DNA of 64,000 bases from Brachionus plicatilis (GCA_010279815.1 QEOQ01000460.1:757409-821408), one strand, 5' to 3'; positions 38,101 through 50,595 are shown, counted from the stretch's first letter. Translations and numbers: made by a program. Notes: generated from the sequence alone by a model not told the origin.

Positions 38101-41100
38101 GATCCTTTTCCACTAAAAAACAAAAAGAAAAGAATCGGCCAATGCTACCGCTACTTCATTTGCCAGCACTAAAATTTAAACAGTATTAGAGTTTGGCATT
38201 TGAACAGCGATTAACTTCCTATGGGAACGTGTCAGGACTCGCGAGTCCATGGAACTAAAAATAATTATTTATAATCTACTATACTGGCATCAAAAGACGT
38301 AAGTAGCGAGTATACAAAAATTCTGAAAAATTTTTGGTTTTATTTTTTTTTCAATTTTATTTTTAGATTTTGAGCATTTTGAATAATCTTTTTTCGTTCA
38401 GAATTCTGAAATCCACAATAAATAATACTACACTTAAATTTTACTCATGCGTCAAAAACTTATTTCACAAAAAATATCTTAATATTTTTTAGATTAAAAG
38501 AAATTTGGATCAGTTCTTAATTTTTTTTTTTGAAAAGTAAGACCTTACAATTTTTTTTTTCAATAAGAAAATCAAGATAGTGAAAAATTCAATTTTTAGA
38601 TTACCTGTCTTTTTTGATCTCATCTAGACTTCCAATATTCCAAAGTTTTAGATTTCCTTTACTAGACCCGGTTATTAATTTTTGTTTATTGTTTACCAAA
38701 TAATCGATTTCGTTCGAATCAGCCTTCCAATTTAAAAAACAAGAGTTGTTTTTTAAGTTCCAAACTGTAACAAGTCCGTTGCTAGTAGCGGCAAAAAGCC
38801 AACCTTCAGCACCAAAAGTAATTGCTGTAAAATCAAACTTTTCATTTAGATCTGTTATTGCCTGTGGCATATCAAATTCAGTCACAGACAAACTGGCTTT
38901 TTTGTATCCTTTTTCCTCAATAGTACATTTTAATAGAGATTTATTACAAACGCCCATGATTATTTCGTTGCATTTGTACGGGTTCCAAGCTAAATCATTT
39001 ATGATGTAATTAAAATTTTGCAGATAGATAAGTTGAGAATAATCATTAGTTGACCAAATTAGAAGAGATGGACATTTATAGTCAGCGACCGAAATTAAAA
39101 AGCGGTCATCTGTTGAAAATTTAAGGCTGGCAATGTTTAATGCATTTTTGTGAAATAAATTGGAAACTTTGCTAAGATTGGTACAGTCCCAGATCACAAT
39201 TTGGCATTTTGGAAGAGAATTTTCCTCATTAGAAAGGGACATGTTTAGCAAATAGGATGAAACACTGGCCATTTGGGTCATGTCTGTTTTCATGGCCACA
39301 CACGTTATGTCTTCATGATGAGCAGTAAAAATTTTTTGCTGCCCTGTTTTCAGGTCCTCGACACACAAAGTTGTGCCGATGGATGATGCAAAAAATTCAT
39401 GATCTGAGTTCCAGATTAAATTTTCGGCTGAAAATTTGCCATTATAACCAATAATTGAGTCTAAACGAATTCCACATTTGTTATCCGGCGCGGAAAAGCG
39501 TTTTTTAGCTATTGTTGATTCTTTAATTCGAGACATAAGGTGTTTCGAGTTAGACGGTTTAATTTCACTCAAAAATTTATCATAGCTTTCGGTCTCTAGT
39601 TCTATCACTTTGCCGTCACTCATCATTTTAAAGCTATTAGTCGAAGTGGAATAAAGACTCTGCGAGTTTTGGGATACAAAATTAGGAAGATTCTTAAAAT
39701 TTTTTATCGACGGCTTATCAAGAATTGTTTCGTCTAAAATAGTCAACTCATTCAACTCATCTTTTAATAAAGTATCTTCTATTTCATTTGATAAAATTGT
39801 TTCTATTTCTATATTTTCTGGCACCGGTGGTTGTTTGGGTTCCTCAAAAGATATATCAAGAGCTAGATCGTGCAATGATTCAATATCTGATGAGCTATCG
39901 GTTATTTGTCGGCTTGGCTTAGGAGTTGTTATTTCTACAAGGGGTTCTTTTCCTGTTTTAGAATGTGATTTTTTGCTTGAAACTTTGTTTTCATGTGCTC
40001 CAAAATATGCCAAGAAATCCCAAAATACAATTGAGTCACCAACTGATATAATTTGCTTGTTATCTGGGCTGATCACAATTCGATTTATTGCAGAAGAATG
40101 TCCGATGAAAGTCTTTATTAAAACAATAATTAAAATTTTTTTAATAAAAAAAATTTGTTGGTTTAAATTTAACATAAAAATTTGAAATAAATTTTTGGCT
40201 AGTTTTTTCAGATCAACAAAATTAATAAATAACACATCCAGACAGTTAGTTATGTGAAAAAATAATTAAATATTTTTATATTGAAGAAAATAATTGCAGA
40301 TGTTCTGTTAAATTAAATATTTATAATTTTGAGTTATTAATCTTGAAAACTAAAGCATTTTTATTTCGAATAATTATGTTTAAAGGAGATGATAAAAATT
40401 TTTTAAGATAGTTTCAAGGTACCAATTTTTTATTTGTCACATAGACTATTAAATTCATTTAGAGAGCATAGGATAGAATTATTGAGTAACATTGGTGAAG
40501 TGACTAAAGTAACAAAAGCTATTTGAAGCTTGTCTGTTTTTGTTTTAAAAATTTAAGATTATAAAAATGTTGAAAATTTTAATTAATGAAAGCAAAAATT
40601 ACTTAAATTGGTAAATTACAAGATAAAAATTGTGATTGATCAAGATGACAAAAAGGTGATTTAATTCGAATGTGGAAAATTTAAGCTTAAATCATTTATA
40701 ATTTCAAGAGAAAATTGGTCAAGAATTGTGATTAATGAGGAGGTATATTTAACATTGAAAAAATATCTATAGGAAAAAAATATAGAATTGCCAAATAAAA
40801 ATAATATAGAATAATCAAAACATAGAAAAATCATAATAATATAGAAAAAATTAGGAAATGTAGAAAAATTTTCTTTTTTCAAGAATTTATTTAAAAAAAT
40901 AATAAATTAAGCTCAATTAGAAAAAAATCAAAAAAAAAAATTTTTTTTCTACAATACGAATCAAAAACAATCGAATTGCATTAATGGTACTGATTGTTTA
41001 TTTTAGATAATTTATTAAATATATTAATTAAATAGTAAGATTTTTGGTTGAAAATATTTAATTCTACATTTATATTTCAACATAATTGACGTTTCTTTAT

Positions 41101-44100
41101 TTTATAAAATTCTATAATTTTCATTCTATATTTTTTGCCTTACATATTTTTTTTCTATGTTTTGAAAGATCCCCGATGAATGATAAAATTTTCAACTAAT
41201 AAGATAGCAAATATTTAAAATAGATTAACAAGCAAAATTGTTTATTTAACTTCTGTTGGTGATTTCAGTAACAAAACTTATTTGATAAAGTTGAAAAAGT
41301 TAACAGACTTAAACCAAAAAAATTTCTTCTGAGTTTTCTAACTATATTCGAACTTAAATTTTCCTAACGAAAAGATAAACAACAAAAATTGTAAATTTTA
41401 AAAAAACTTGATCAAGTAAAAACAATTTCTTGTTTTTAAAATAAATAAATTTAAATCGAGTAAAATAAATAAGATTGAATTTTATTTGAAATTTTAATCC
41501 TTTTACATTTTTGTCAGATCCTAAATTATCATTTCTTTATTCAGTTGTTCATGAAGTGATACCAAGCGACACTGCTCAACCTAACAAAACTTCTCAAAAA
41601 GAGCCAGAAAGTAAACCAAAACAAGAGAAAGACAATAATCGAGTCTTCAATTTTAGCCAAATAGAGTAAATAATTTTAAAAAATTAGGCTGACGAAAAAA
41701 AATTATTGTCAGTGAAAAAATAATAAACAACTATATTGTTAGCGGCTTATCACAGTAGTGAGAAGCTGGAATGCTACATAGTCTCTCTGGAGAAAATAAT
41801 AACTAAAAGTCCTTAGTTTAAGTGTTAGTAACTTAATTGTTGCTAGTAGTTGTTACTTCATTAATAAAATAAAATAGAATAAAATACAAAATGTTGCTAA
41901 GCCTAATTTGTAACTTATAAGAAATACTCTTCGTATAAATGGAACAAGACTTTTGGATAAATGGGGATGTGTATTCTTAAACTTAAATTTCATAAGACAT
42001 ATTTATAAATTCTTCAAAAAGCACTTTTAACTCTTTTATTATGAGCACCAACAAGTCGTTGACCTTACGTCAACAAAGTGGCGCTGCGAACAGGTAAGCG
42101 GCGGGAGAATGTTACCAATCAGAACGCAGCCATCGTATTATTAACAGCAAAAAAAAATAAAAAAAAATAAAAAAAAGGGCTCTGTGGGATGTCCCTATCC
42201 ACTAACACAGTAAATTGGTTTTCCTTACCTTGATACGAAACCATCACCCGGAAAAAATTTACAAAGTAGCTCAATATCTGAGCATCCCTCTGCAAATGCT
42301 GAAAAATAATTTACCATTATCCAAAAAAACCAGCAATAAATCTGACTAAAGTTTCCGCAGTCAGATGTAATGAAGATTGAATTAATGGCTAGAATGATTA
42401 ATAGGTCTATCTTAGCTAGCAAGTCGGTGCCGTATTCTACAACCTAAATATTCGAGNNNNNNNNNNNNNNNNNNNNNNNNNNNNNNNNNNNNNAAAAAAA
42501 AAAAAAAAATAGTTTTCGTCGGCAGTGTACAAATCTCATTAAAGAGGGCAATTTACAAAAATTTATCAGATGCATCTGCAATGTCACCTACAACGGCAAT
42601 ACAAATTCTTCAACTTGATTTCTTTGCTTCTGAATAATTCTCATTTGGTCAAGGAGAATGGTTAAATCGAAAGAACAAACAAACAAACTGGACAAATTAT
42701 CCTTCATTCAATTAATTTAAAATCGAATTTTTAAATTCTATTAAATTTAAATTTTTTTATTTAGCGAACGAAAAGTTACAATTCAGTGGTGTCAGTGAAT
42801 GGCTCAATTATTTAAATCTAAATGATTTATGGGAAATTGAACTGTCAACGCTTTACATGAATGAACTGAACAAAATTTACAAACAATCTTTTAACAGCAG
42901 TGCAATTATCGAAATTTTGCAGCATTCTGGCCAGAGCAGTCACTTGCAGCCCAATAGGTTCAAGTTGTGTAAAGAAAAAGCATTCGATTTTCTTCAAAAA
43001 TCAGAACAGATCAATTCTTATCTGGAATCAATGGCTTTTGGAGCCGAATCTAGGTACACATCAGAAGAAGAGATAAAAAAAGATGGTCGACAATCAGCAT
43101 TTTGAGGCTCAGAGTGAATTCAGCAACTTGGTCAATTTTGAACAAAAAAAAAATTTTTCGGAATTAAAATCGGAATAAATTGGACAACATTATTGGTTCG
43201 GGATTCATTGAGCTCAAATTTCTCATTAATCAAACAGATGATTTTTTTTGGCAAATTCACAGAGTACAAGTGGAGAAGATTTTTTTGTTTTAAAAAAATT
43301 TGATGATCTACGGTTCACCAGGATCTGGCATTTGGTCAGTCATGGATACAATTCTAAGAACTAAACGCAATAATACATTNNNAAAAAAAAAAAAAAAAAA
43401 AGAAAAATTTGCGAGTGCTATGTAAAAATTTTAAAAGTAAATTTTGGCACATTTGGAGAGCAAATGGTCAGAACAAGAGGAGGAGTATTTCGGTTATAGA
43501 GAATTAGGTTTAGGGCAGAATTCCTTGTTTAATGGTAACAAAGTTTTTAGGGCGCTGGATCCGGCAGACCTAGTTGATGCGTCAACTTTGGTAAACGAAT
43601 GCATTATGCCTTCGGTAGTGGACTACGAACAGCTACCTTCCCCCAAAGGGTCGGATCAGGCGTACCACAAGAGACCGAAGACGGTGAGTAACACCCAGTC
43701 CGTGAGCCTGGCATGCCACCGTAGGAGACATAGCTGCAATTCGTAGAGAAAAAAAAAAAAAAAAAAATGCAAGATTGGCAATTGGTGAAGCAATGAGGAC
43801 ATTGCTGTTTAAAACAAGAGGGAGTGTGTTAGCGGCTTATCACAGTAGTGAGAAGCTGGAATGCTACATAGTCTCTCTGGAGAAAATAATAACTAAAAGT
43901 CCTTAGTTTAAGTGTTAGTAACTTAATTGTTGCTAGTAGTTGTTACTTCATTAATAAAATAAAATAGAATAAAATACAAAATGTTGCTAAGCCTAATTTG
44001 TAACTTATAAGAAATACTCTTCGTATAAATGGAACAAGACTTTTGGATAAATGGGGATGTGTATTCTTAAACTTAAATTTCATAAGACATATTAATAAAT

Positions 44101-47100
44101 TCTTCAAAAAGCACTTTTAACTCTTTTATTATGAGCACCAACAAGTCGTTGACCTTACGTCCTTACGTCAACAATATTTTTTTACTGCAAAAAAATAAAA
44201 AAATTTCTCAAATATTAAAAAACTTAAAATATTAAATATCACTAATTATTTTTTAATTTAGATATTAAATAACATTTCCTGTCATTATTTTTTGACAAAA
44301 AAAAATTATGTAATTAAATGTTTACTTGATAGTTTTTATCAAATCTAAAGCAGTAGTCCCACACTTTCAAAGCGTTGTCTCCTGAAGTAATGAGATAATT
44401 GCCATCATTTGTTATAGCGATGCAATCAGTCAAAGAACGATGTATTTTTGACACTGAAGACACCAATTTACCAGAAACCGAGTCGAATTTTAGCAGACGA
44501 TTTGCAGAAGTTACACAAACAAGTTGATTAAGATCATAAGTCGAATAGGACAGACGAACTGCGCATTCCTTTCCATACAAAGAACTCTCATCACAACCAT
44601 CAATTGGCTCATCATCATTACTTAATATATTGATCCTCATTGTTTCGTTCAATGTCAACGCATCGAAAATAGTTATCAAATATTTAGCAGGTCCAATGAC
44701 AGACAAACATTTCTGATCTGCACTAATCACTAGACTCCTTGGCGATATGATACCATTTGGCAAAATTCTCAACAAAATGTAATCTCTATCCGAGTCATAG
44801 AGACACAAATACTTGAGTGAATCACCTGATATTAAGCGTTTGCCATCATTTGAATATCTTAGGTCCAAAATTTCACATTTTTGCTTCAAATGTGGTGAGT
44901 TTATTTCCTTGAAGAGCTTAGCTTCGTCCAAATTGAATATTCGAACTTTTCCACTTGAGAATCCGCACGAAAATACTGAACTTTGAGTGCGTATATTTGC
45001 TGGCATGAAACTCAAAGAAAGTGGTCTCTCATTAGCAGAGCTAAAATCATAAAGTTGTTGACAATTTTCTATGCACCATACTCTCAGAGTTGTATCATCG
45101 GAGCAAGTGGCCAAATATTTTCCAGTCGGATCCAGCGAAACATCATTTACCACATTGGTATGACTTCGCACCAGTGTTGCGTAGGTTTTTTGCTCCACTT
45201 CAAGAATTCCCAAATTTCCGCTTACAGTTCCACTGGCAATCTTTTGACAATCAGCGGAAAATTTAACAACCACAATGGACGAATCGTGCTCGGCCTCGAG
45301 ACACACTTGACCAAAATCAAGCGGCCACAGCCTCACAAATCCGTCATCCGAACCAGTGACACAATAGTCATCCGATATCGAAATAGAATTAAGTCTTAGT
45401 GAAGGAGAATTTTTTTGCCGATTCAAAATTCCACTTTTTTTAACCACAGGCTCAATTATTTTTACTTTTTCTATTTCCATTTTGGCCACATTGAACACAA
45501 AAATTTGTCCACTTCTTGTGCACGAATAGACCAAGTTGTCATTGCTGCCTGACCTTGAGTTCATGCTTAAGTCGGTAAATTCCAATTCATCAGTCAAATA
45601 GGGACTTAGATTTACGGCACAAGACCTCAGCGTGTCATTTTTCAGCCTCCAAAATCTGACATTATCTTTACCACAAGTGACCAGTCTGGAACTGTCATAA
45701 TGCACAAAAATTAATCGACTGATGCCAACATCTGTATGAGCCTTGGCGATCATTTTTACCACATTTTTTCTAGCCAGTCTGACATCCCATAGAACAAGCA
45801 TGGATTTTGCTTGTTTGTCTTTGCCCACTCCGCACAAAAAATTTCCACATGCCGAAAATTCAACCAAACTCAACGAATGATCATGGTGCCGGAAAATGCT
45901 CAGACATTTTCTTGTCTGAAAGTCCCACAAGCGTATCAAGCTATACGGACCGGTCTGGCCCGATGCAAGCACAGAATTGTCCGGACTAATTGATAAACAT
46001 GAGACCTTATCGGCGTGACCAACAAAACAATATTGTTTTTTGTCATTTAGATTAAAAGCAACTACTATTGATTGGCATGCATAGACCAAAAATTGTGAAT
46101 CATTGCTCCACTTGAGTAAATTGTTTGCTGCAAATTGACTAGAGCCCAAGTGACTGCCGAAGCCTATGATTTTGTTAAGCGCTAAAATGGGGTCGGGAAA
46201 AAGCTGAGTGGGACTGGAGAAGCCATTTTGGTCTTGATCGAGGCTGACAGAAGAAAGCGATGACTCAGAACTTGAGACCAAGTCATGGCCACTTTTCAAG
46301 GGGTACACATGGACATCGTCGTCATTTTGGCGTTCGGCATCTTCTGGGCTAACAAAATCAGGCTCTTCTGGCTTGACACCAACCATGGGCAGTGAGGTGA
46401 CAAGATTTTTTTTGAGCTGAGTTGAAGACACATTTGGTTTGCTGGAGACAAGAGTGGGCTCCAAGTGACGAGTTACCGGAGACACTGACTCGGCATTGAA
46501 TACTGAAAAATCGTAGAAATGGTGCCAATTTTCGTATTTGTCGCATGGATAGGACAAATCACGGGGAAATGAGTTGAGGTTTCGAAGGCGAGCCTCGGCA
46601 CAGTTCACGCCTGGCTCGTACATTATATCAGTTGTGATCACATTTTTTATTAATAAATTGGAACAAATTTTGAGACCTCGAACACAGCTGTAGCTACGGT
46701 TTGAGTATGAGTGCACCAAATTGATCAAGTCGACACAAAAAATTGTCCATTTTGTGACCGGTGGCGCCAGACCCGACCAATCTTTAGATGTTTGATCAAT
46801 TTTTTCGTAAATCGAACCCTTTGGTGGTTGTACTATGTAGGGAAATTGTAGCCATGTAGGCGTTGATTTGAACTCTTTGTACAAGTTGCTGAATGATATT
46901 CTGAGCAGAGTTTTTTCGCTGGTGGTTATGTCTATGTGGAATGAAAAAGATTTGCTTGGAACAGGCTTTATTAGAAAATAGATGTAGCGGCCAGTTAGGT
47001 TCAATGATTGGCCGGATAGCTTTGGCAATTGAATGTAGTTCGATGTAGAGTTTGAGCCGGATATTTTATAGATGGATGATTTTATTTGAGAGTCTGTTTG

Positions 47101-47199
47101 TGTGGTAATGTCACCGTGTTTTATGGCATTTTTTTCCGAGGCAATGGTAAAATGTTTGAAAATGTTCACATAAGGCTGTTGCCAACTCAACTTGCTCAT
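35124..47199 (-). CDS. WDR90: WDR90/POC16 centriolar WD40-repeat protein
   Basis: Three open frames form one gene: exon 1 47199-44326, exon 2 40112-38605, exon 3 36246-35124, together 1834 residues, near the vertebrate length of about 1750. Junction 1 (CAA|ACT) gives NYQ-TFIGHSSAINRIV, and junction 2 (AG|A) gives KKD-RKESFIIENEIHLN; both keep frame and family sequence. Residues 1 to about 210 match the CFA20-like (DUF667) microtubule-binding domain, and a variable Ser-rich linker follows. From about residue 330 there are successive WD40 repeats (LRVWC, VRLWPL, LKVWDY, LKLWNI, LNLWSI, IFIWNV) to the end. WDR90/POC16 sits in the centriole lumen wall and supports centriole structure and cilium formation. 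Intron 1 (4213 nt) contains an LTR retrotransposon and gaps; intron 2 (2358 nt) contains a fold-back repeat. The alternative, three separate WD40 genes, is unlikely because only exon 1 has a plausible start. Confidence 0.9.
37207..37600. repeat. Inverted repeat in WDR90 intron 2
   Basis: The left part (about 37207-37350) contains GATGCTCAAAATGATCAAAT, then GAAACTAAAAC, GTGCAGAGGTA and TTTTAACATACTTTGTTA. The right part (about 37467-37600) carries their complements in reverse order: TAACATAGTATGTTAAAT, GTACCTCTGCAT, GTTTTAGTTTGATTTGATCA and TTTTGAGCAT. The arms are diverged but clearly paired around a loop of about 120 bases. This fits a MITE or fold-back element. Confidence 0.65.
41517..41667 (+). 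other. Exon-like segment on the strand opposite WDR90
   Basis: A typical acceptor (TTTTTGTCAG) precedes an open segment reading DPKLSFLYSVVHEVIPSDTA then QPNKTSQKEPESKPKQEKD, followed by a GTAAAT donor-like site. Base composition is less AT-rich than the surrounding intron. It could be an exon of a plus-strand gene nested in WDR90 intron 1 and cut by the LTR insertion 70 bases downstream, or chance. No family is recognised. Confidence 0.3.
41737..42075 (+). repeat. 5' long terminal repeat (339 bp)
   Basis: The repeat starts TGTTAGCGGCTTATCACAG and ends GACCTTACGTCAACA, with TG..CA termini. It contains an AATAAA-type signal in its middle (ATTAATAAAATAAAATAG). It is virtually identical to the copy at 43827-44173. 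Confidence 0.9.
42079..42094 (+). promoter_or_regulatory. Putative tRNA primer-binding site
   Basis: TGGCGCTGCGAACAGG lies three bases after the 5' LTR. It begins TGG, the complement of a tRNA CCA end, which is the expected position for reverse-transcription priming. The cognate tRNA cannot be named without a tRNA set. Confidence 0.55.
42457..42493. other. Assembly gap (37 Ns)
   Basis: Undetermined bases are followed by an A homopolymer. The joined contigs on each side may not be truly adjacent. Confidence 0.98.
42765..43170 (+). other. Coding-like segment between gaps inside the LTR pair
   Basis: A TTTTTTTATTTAG acceptor-like site precedes an open frame reading SGVSEWLNYLNLNDLWEIEL then STLYMNELNKIYKQSFNSSA, and on to EEEIKKDGRQSAF (stop at 43105). 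A shift of frame in the preceding A run would continue it as VDNQHFEAQSEFSNLVNFE. The composition looks like real protein, but I recognise no family. Because gaps at 42457-42493 and 43380-43382 bracket it, it may be a misplaced contig, host exon sequence, or degraded retrotransposon coding sequence. Confidence 0.35.
43380..43382. other. Assembly gap (3 Ns) beside an A homopolymer
   Basis: Three undetermined bases are followed by about 20 A residues. This is a second weak join inside the retrotransposon. Confidence 0.95.
43444..43746 (+). other. Retrotransposon interior open frame, product unknown
   Basis: A 100-codon frame just upstream of the 3' LTR begins MAHLESKWSEQEEEYFGYRE and ends in a basic HRRRHSCNS tail. 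It is less AT-rich than its surroundings, as expected for element-derived coding sequence. It carries no recognisable gag, protease, reverse-transcriptase, RNase H or integrase motif, and its upstream part is cut by the gap. Confidence 0.35.
43827..44173 (+). repeat. 3' long terminal repeat (347 bp)
   Basis: This matches the 5' LTR except for one substitution and an extra CCTTACGT just before the terminal CAACA. The purine-rich AACAAGAGGGAGTG at 43813-43826 ends immediately before it and is a plausible polypurine tract. Confidence 0.9.
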
Positions 47200-49794
47200 T
47201 TTTTTTCAAATAAAAATTTTTTTTTAAAATTAGCATGTATTTTGTTTAGTGGTCAAGAGACTTCAAGCATTCATAACCATGACAACAACAGGTCTGTATA
47301 AAATTTTTAAATTTAGTTTATTTTAAAATTAATGTTAATTTTTATTTTTTTTTGATTAGGAGTCAAGATTATTCTTATCGTTTTTTCAACTCTGTATCAT
47401 AATTTTCCAGTGCTAGCTTTTTATTTGATATTTGAATGCTAAATTTTTTAATTTTAGAAAAAATAATTTTTCACTGTTTTTTTAAGATTTATTTAGGGTT
47501 TGAATATTTCGATTTCAAATGCAAAAGAGATTAAAAATTGTATTGATCATTTTCTAGAACTTTTTTTATGTTCATTTTTTAAAGATAAGATATCATTGTT
47601 GGGAAAAAATAGGTGAATTAAATCCTAGCAAAATAAAATATTAACTAGTTTGTTTTTAAGAATTAATGAAGGCATATGCAAATTATGTTGGACTAATAAC
47701 CTATTATTACTTTTAGAATCTATATTTGGTTTGACCTATACGATATAGGTTATTTTTAAGCTTGAAAATAATTTTGAAAATATTTTTCATTTTTCATGAA
47801 TTATGATTCTTGAAGATATTCTTAACTCTGTCTGGAGATTAAGTTTTCAAAATTGTTATAAATTTTTTACAATAAGTTTAAACTTAATTTTCGAAAAAAA
47901 TAGTGTAAGAATTTTTTTTAATTCAAATTTAAATTACTCACTCGTTTTCTTTCGTTTTTATCAGGATTTTTAATATTTTTGATGAGCATTTTTATTTAAA
48001 AAATTTAATGAAATATTTTGGAGAAAGATCTTTTTTTTAAAGTGTTTAATAATATAATTTGAAAAAAATTTCAGTTTTAGTGGTCTATTTAATGGCGTTG
48101 TGATAATCAGTACATCATATTGAATATAGCAATAACATTTCCTTTGATAAATTAAAATTAAGAGTAAAATTTCAGCACAGTAAAACATTTTAAGTAGCTT
48201 TTTTATCCATATAAAATAAAACAAATGATTTATTTTGTCATTCAAATCAGTAATCAAACTCATTCAAATATTATCAATTTCTATATTTTTTTAATTTTTT
48301 GAGCAAGAATAAAATTTTTGGAATAAAAATACGGAACATTGTGGATCGTGCATTATGATGCAATTTTTTGAATAGAATTTTTTATATTTAATTTTTATTT
48401 TTCAAAAAAGGAAGTATTTTTGTTCAAAATATTTACTTTGTACTGAATTTCATAATGCTTGTTTATTGTTATATCATATCTCTTTATATTAGTAATCTTA
48501 AAATATTTGACTCTCTAGATCTAACTGCAGTTTTAATATTTGTTGGAGAATTTTAGTTTTTTTTATTTTAAATAAGAAATTCAAAACTTGAAAATTTTTA
48601 TTTAATTAAAATATTGTCAAATCTTTTTAATAATTCAATTAGCAAACGATTATTTTGGCTTTAAAAATCATAAATATAAATTTACAAAACAACTATAATT
48701 TAAAATTCTTAATTTTTATTTGAAGAAAAAAAACGATAATTTTAGATCAATTAAATTTATTCAGAAGAGTTGATTTTAGTTTAAATTGTTTTTCAATAAA
48801 AAAGTATTTCTAATTATGAATAGTTTCCTAATTTTAGATTTCAAATCTATTTGTTTTTTTGGTGAAATAGAGTTCCTCTTTAGACCCTTATAATTAATTT
48901 TTTCTTAAATTTAATAAAATTTTCGCGAAAATACAAAAAATATAAAGCATTGTTTCAGTAAAAAGTTTAAAAAAACTCAAAGTTGTCCAAAAGTTGTTGT
49001 TTCCAAGTCCGGACTGTAAAAAAATAATAATTTTAAGTCCAGACTTGAATTTTAGTAACTTAGATTTTATTTGGATTATTTAAAAATCTATAAAAACTTC
49101 CCCACTTTTAACTTAAAAGTAAAAAAATTTTATATGACCAGTTTTCTAATGCTAAATTTTTAATTTTTTTTGGCATGAAATAGAGTTATTCTACAGACCC
49201 TTATGATATTTTTTTCACTTAAAATTTTTAATTCTTATGAAATTACGAAGAGTGTTTAGCAATTTTTCAACAAAAAAAAATTAAAAAACCTCTCCTTTTA
49301 TAACTTAAAAGAAAAATAATTTAGTTTATTATCAAAAGTAATATTTAACATTAAAATCATTTAAAAAAAAAAAATTCATAAAATACTGCTACGAGACTAA
49401 TTTGAATGAAGTTTACTTTAGTTGCCCTGGTTAAAAAATTTTATAATATTCATAATTTATTTATATTTATAGGAAATTAACCTGCAGCTTCGCATTTATG
49501 CCGTATACAAGACTAATTTTTGTTATAAAATGGCAAATATTTTAAAGAAAAAAAGCTATTTTTTATAAAAATTAAAACGTAGAAAATTTCAACATACCAA
49601 TTTAACACATACTAAATTAGACGCCATTATCAAATCAAACCATAATGAAAATCGCAAGTCACTTAGAAACCAGCGCTCAACCAAGCTCTTTTCTTAAAGA
49701 CAAAATCGCCAAAATTTTAACTTTTGACGCCATTAAGCAGAAAAAAACCTAAAACTATAATCGACTAAAATCTTTTTAGAACACTTTTTTCAAC
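47200..49794. other. Intergenic region between WDR90 and ALYREF copy 1
   Basis: The two genes diverge here, so both promoters should lie within this 2.6 kb. The sequence is AT-rich; the open frame at 47970-48263 (-) is low-complexity and unconvincing. Near 48985-49060, CCAAGTCCGGACTG and AAGTCCAGACTTG resemble the core of the hAT-like miniature elements and may be a badly decayed copy. Confidence 0.45.
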
Positions 49795-50595
49795 ATGGAC
49801 AAGAGTTTGGACGAGTATGCCAAAGAGAACCAAATTGGAGCCAGACGAGGTCGCAGATTCAGAATCAACGGGCCTAATAAAAATAATAATAATAATAAGG
49901 CGCCAAATCCTAGAAGATTTGGCGCAGGCGTTCAAAAGAGGAGACCTCGTGCAGGACCTCTTAACTCGGTATGTGACTGTTTATTCATTTATTATACGCA
50001 ATTATCTGTTTAATGAGCAAATAAAATTAATTTCAGTCGCGGAATCAATTTGGTGTGAAACGAGCTAATGCAATAGCTCCCGGTACTGGACTCACCAAAC
50101 TGATCATATCCAACCTTGACTTTGGCGTCACTGATGGTGATATTAAAGTATTAATTATTAACTAAACAAGCGCTATTATTCAGCCCGCTAATTGTATCAA
50201 TTCAAGGGTTTATTTGGAGAGTTTGGCAAAATACGAAAAGCCGCAGTCCACTATGACCGCACTGGCCGTTCACTCGGAACTGCAGATGTTCTGTATGCGC
50301 GCAAAGCGGATGCCATCAGAGCACTCCGTCACTATAATGGTGTTAGTCTGGATGGTTGGTTTTACATGAAAAGGAGTGGAGAATATTTTTTAATTTTTTT
50401 GTTTCCATAGGTCGTCCCATGAATATTCAGTTGACTACTTCATTGAGCGTGGCTGTTGCTCGAAATGGCAGGCGTCCCCAAAGACGCGGCGGTCCTGGAA
50501 ATAATAAATTTCGCAAGGGACCTAAAGGAAACCAGACGGCTGCAGACCTTGACGCTGATTTGGATGCTCACAATGCCAAGATGCAAACTGATTAA
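49795..50595 (+). CDS. ALYREF: ALYREF/REF mRNA export adaptor, copy 1 (divergent)
   Basis: Four exons, 49795-49968, 50037-50147, 50207-50354 and 50411-50595, give 205 residues. ALYREF proteins bind spliced mRNA in the TREX complex, contact the helicase UAP56 and hand mRNA to the export receptor in the nucleus. The N-terminal UAP56-binding motif is visible ([11 protein letters not shown]), then an Arg-rich segment, and an RRM from [18 protein letters not shown] through [19 protein letters not shown] and [15 protein letters not shown]. An Arg/Gly-rich segment and the C-terminal UAP56-binding helix ([18 protein letters not shown]) follow. Introns are 56-68 nt and sit at the same places as in the copy at 59243-60130. 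Unlike that copy, it has no KWTHDL (WxHD) motif before the RRM, and the N-terminal box is Asn/Lys-rich rather than Gly-rich. AATAAA is at 50643-50648. Confidence 0.92.

Larger units (their letters stand above)
41737..44173 (+). mobile_element. LTR retrotransposon, recent and internally reduced
   Basis: Two direct long terminal repeats (41737-42075 and 43827-44173) begin TGTTAG and end CAACA. They flank about 1.75 kb of interior containing two assembly gaps. The flanking 4-bp repeat ATAT (41733-41736 and 44174-44177) looks like a target-site duplication. By eye the LTRs differ by one substitution (TTTATAAAT against TTAATAAAT) and an 8-bp CCTTACGT duplication near the end of the 3' copy, so the insertion is recent. 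A primer-binding-like TGGCGCTGCGAACAGG (42079-42094) follows the 5' LTR, and a purine tract AACAAGAGGGAGTG precedes the 3' LTR. No reverse transcriptase, integrase or protease motif is seen in the interior present. Superfamily is uncertain: Gypsy or BEL are more likely than Copia. Confidence 0.85.

Noticed and set aside
47970..48263. 97-codon minus-strand frame upstream of ALYREF copy 1
   Set aside because: It is hydrophobic and Lys-rich as expected of random AT-rich sequence, and lacks any family resemblance.
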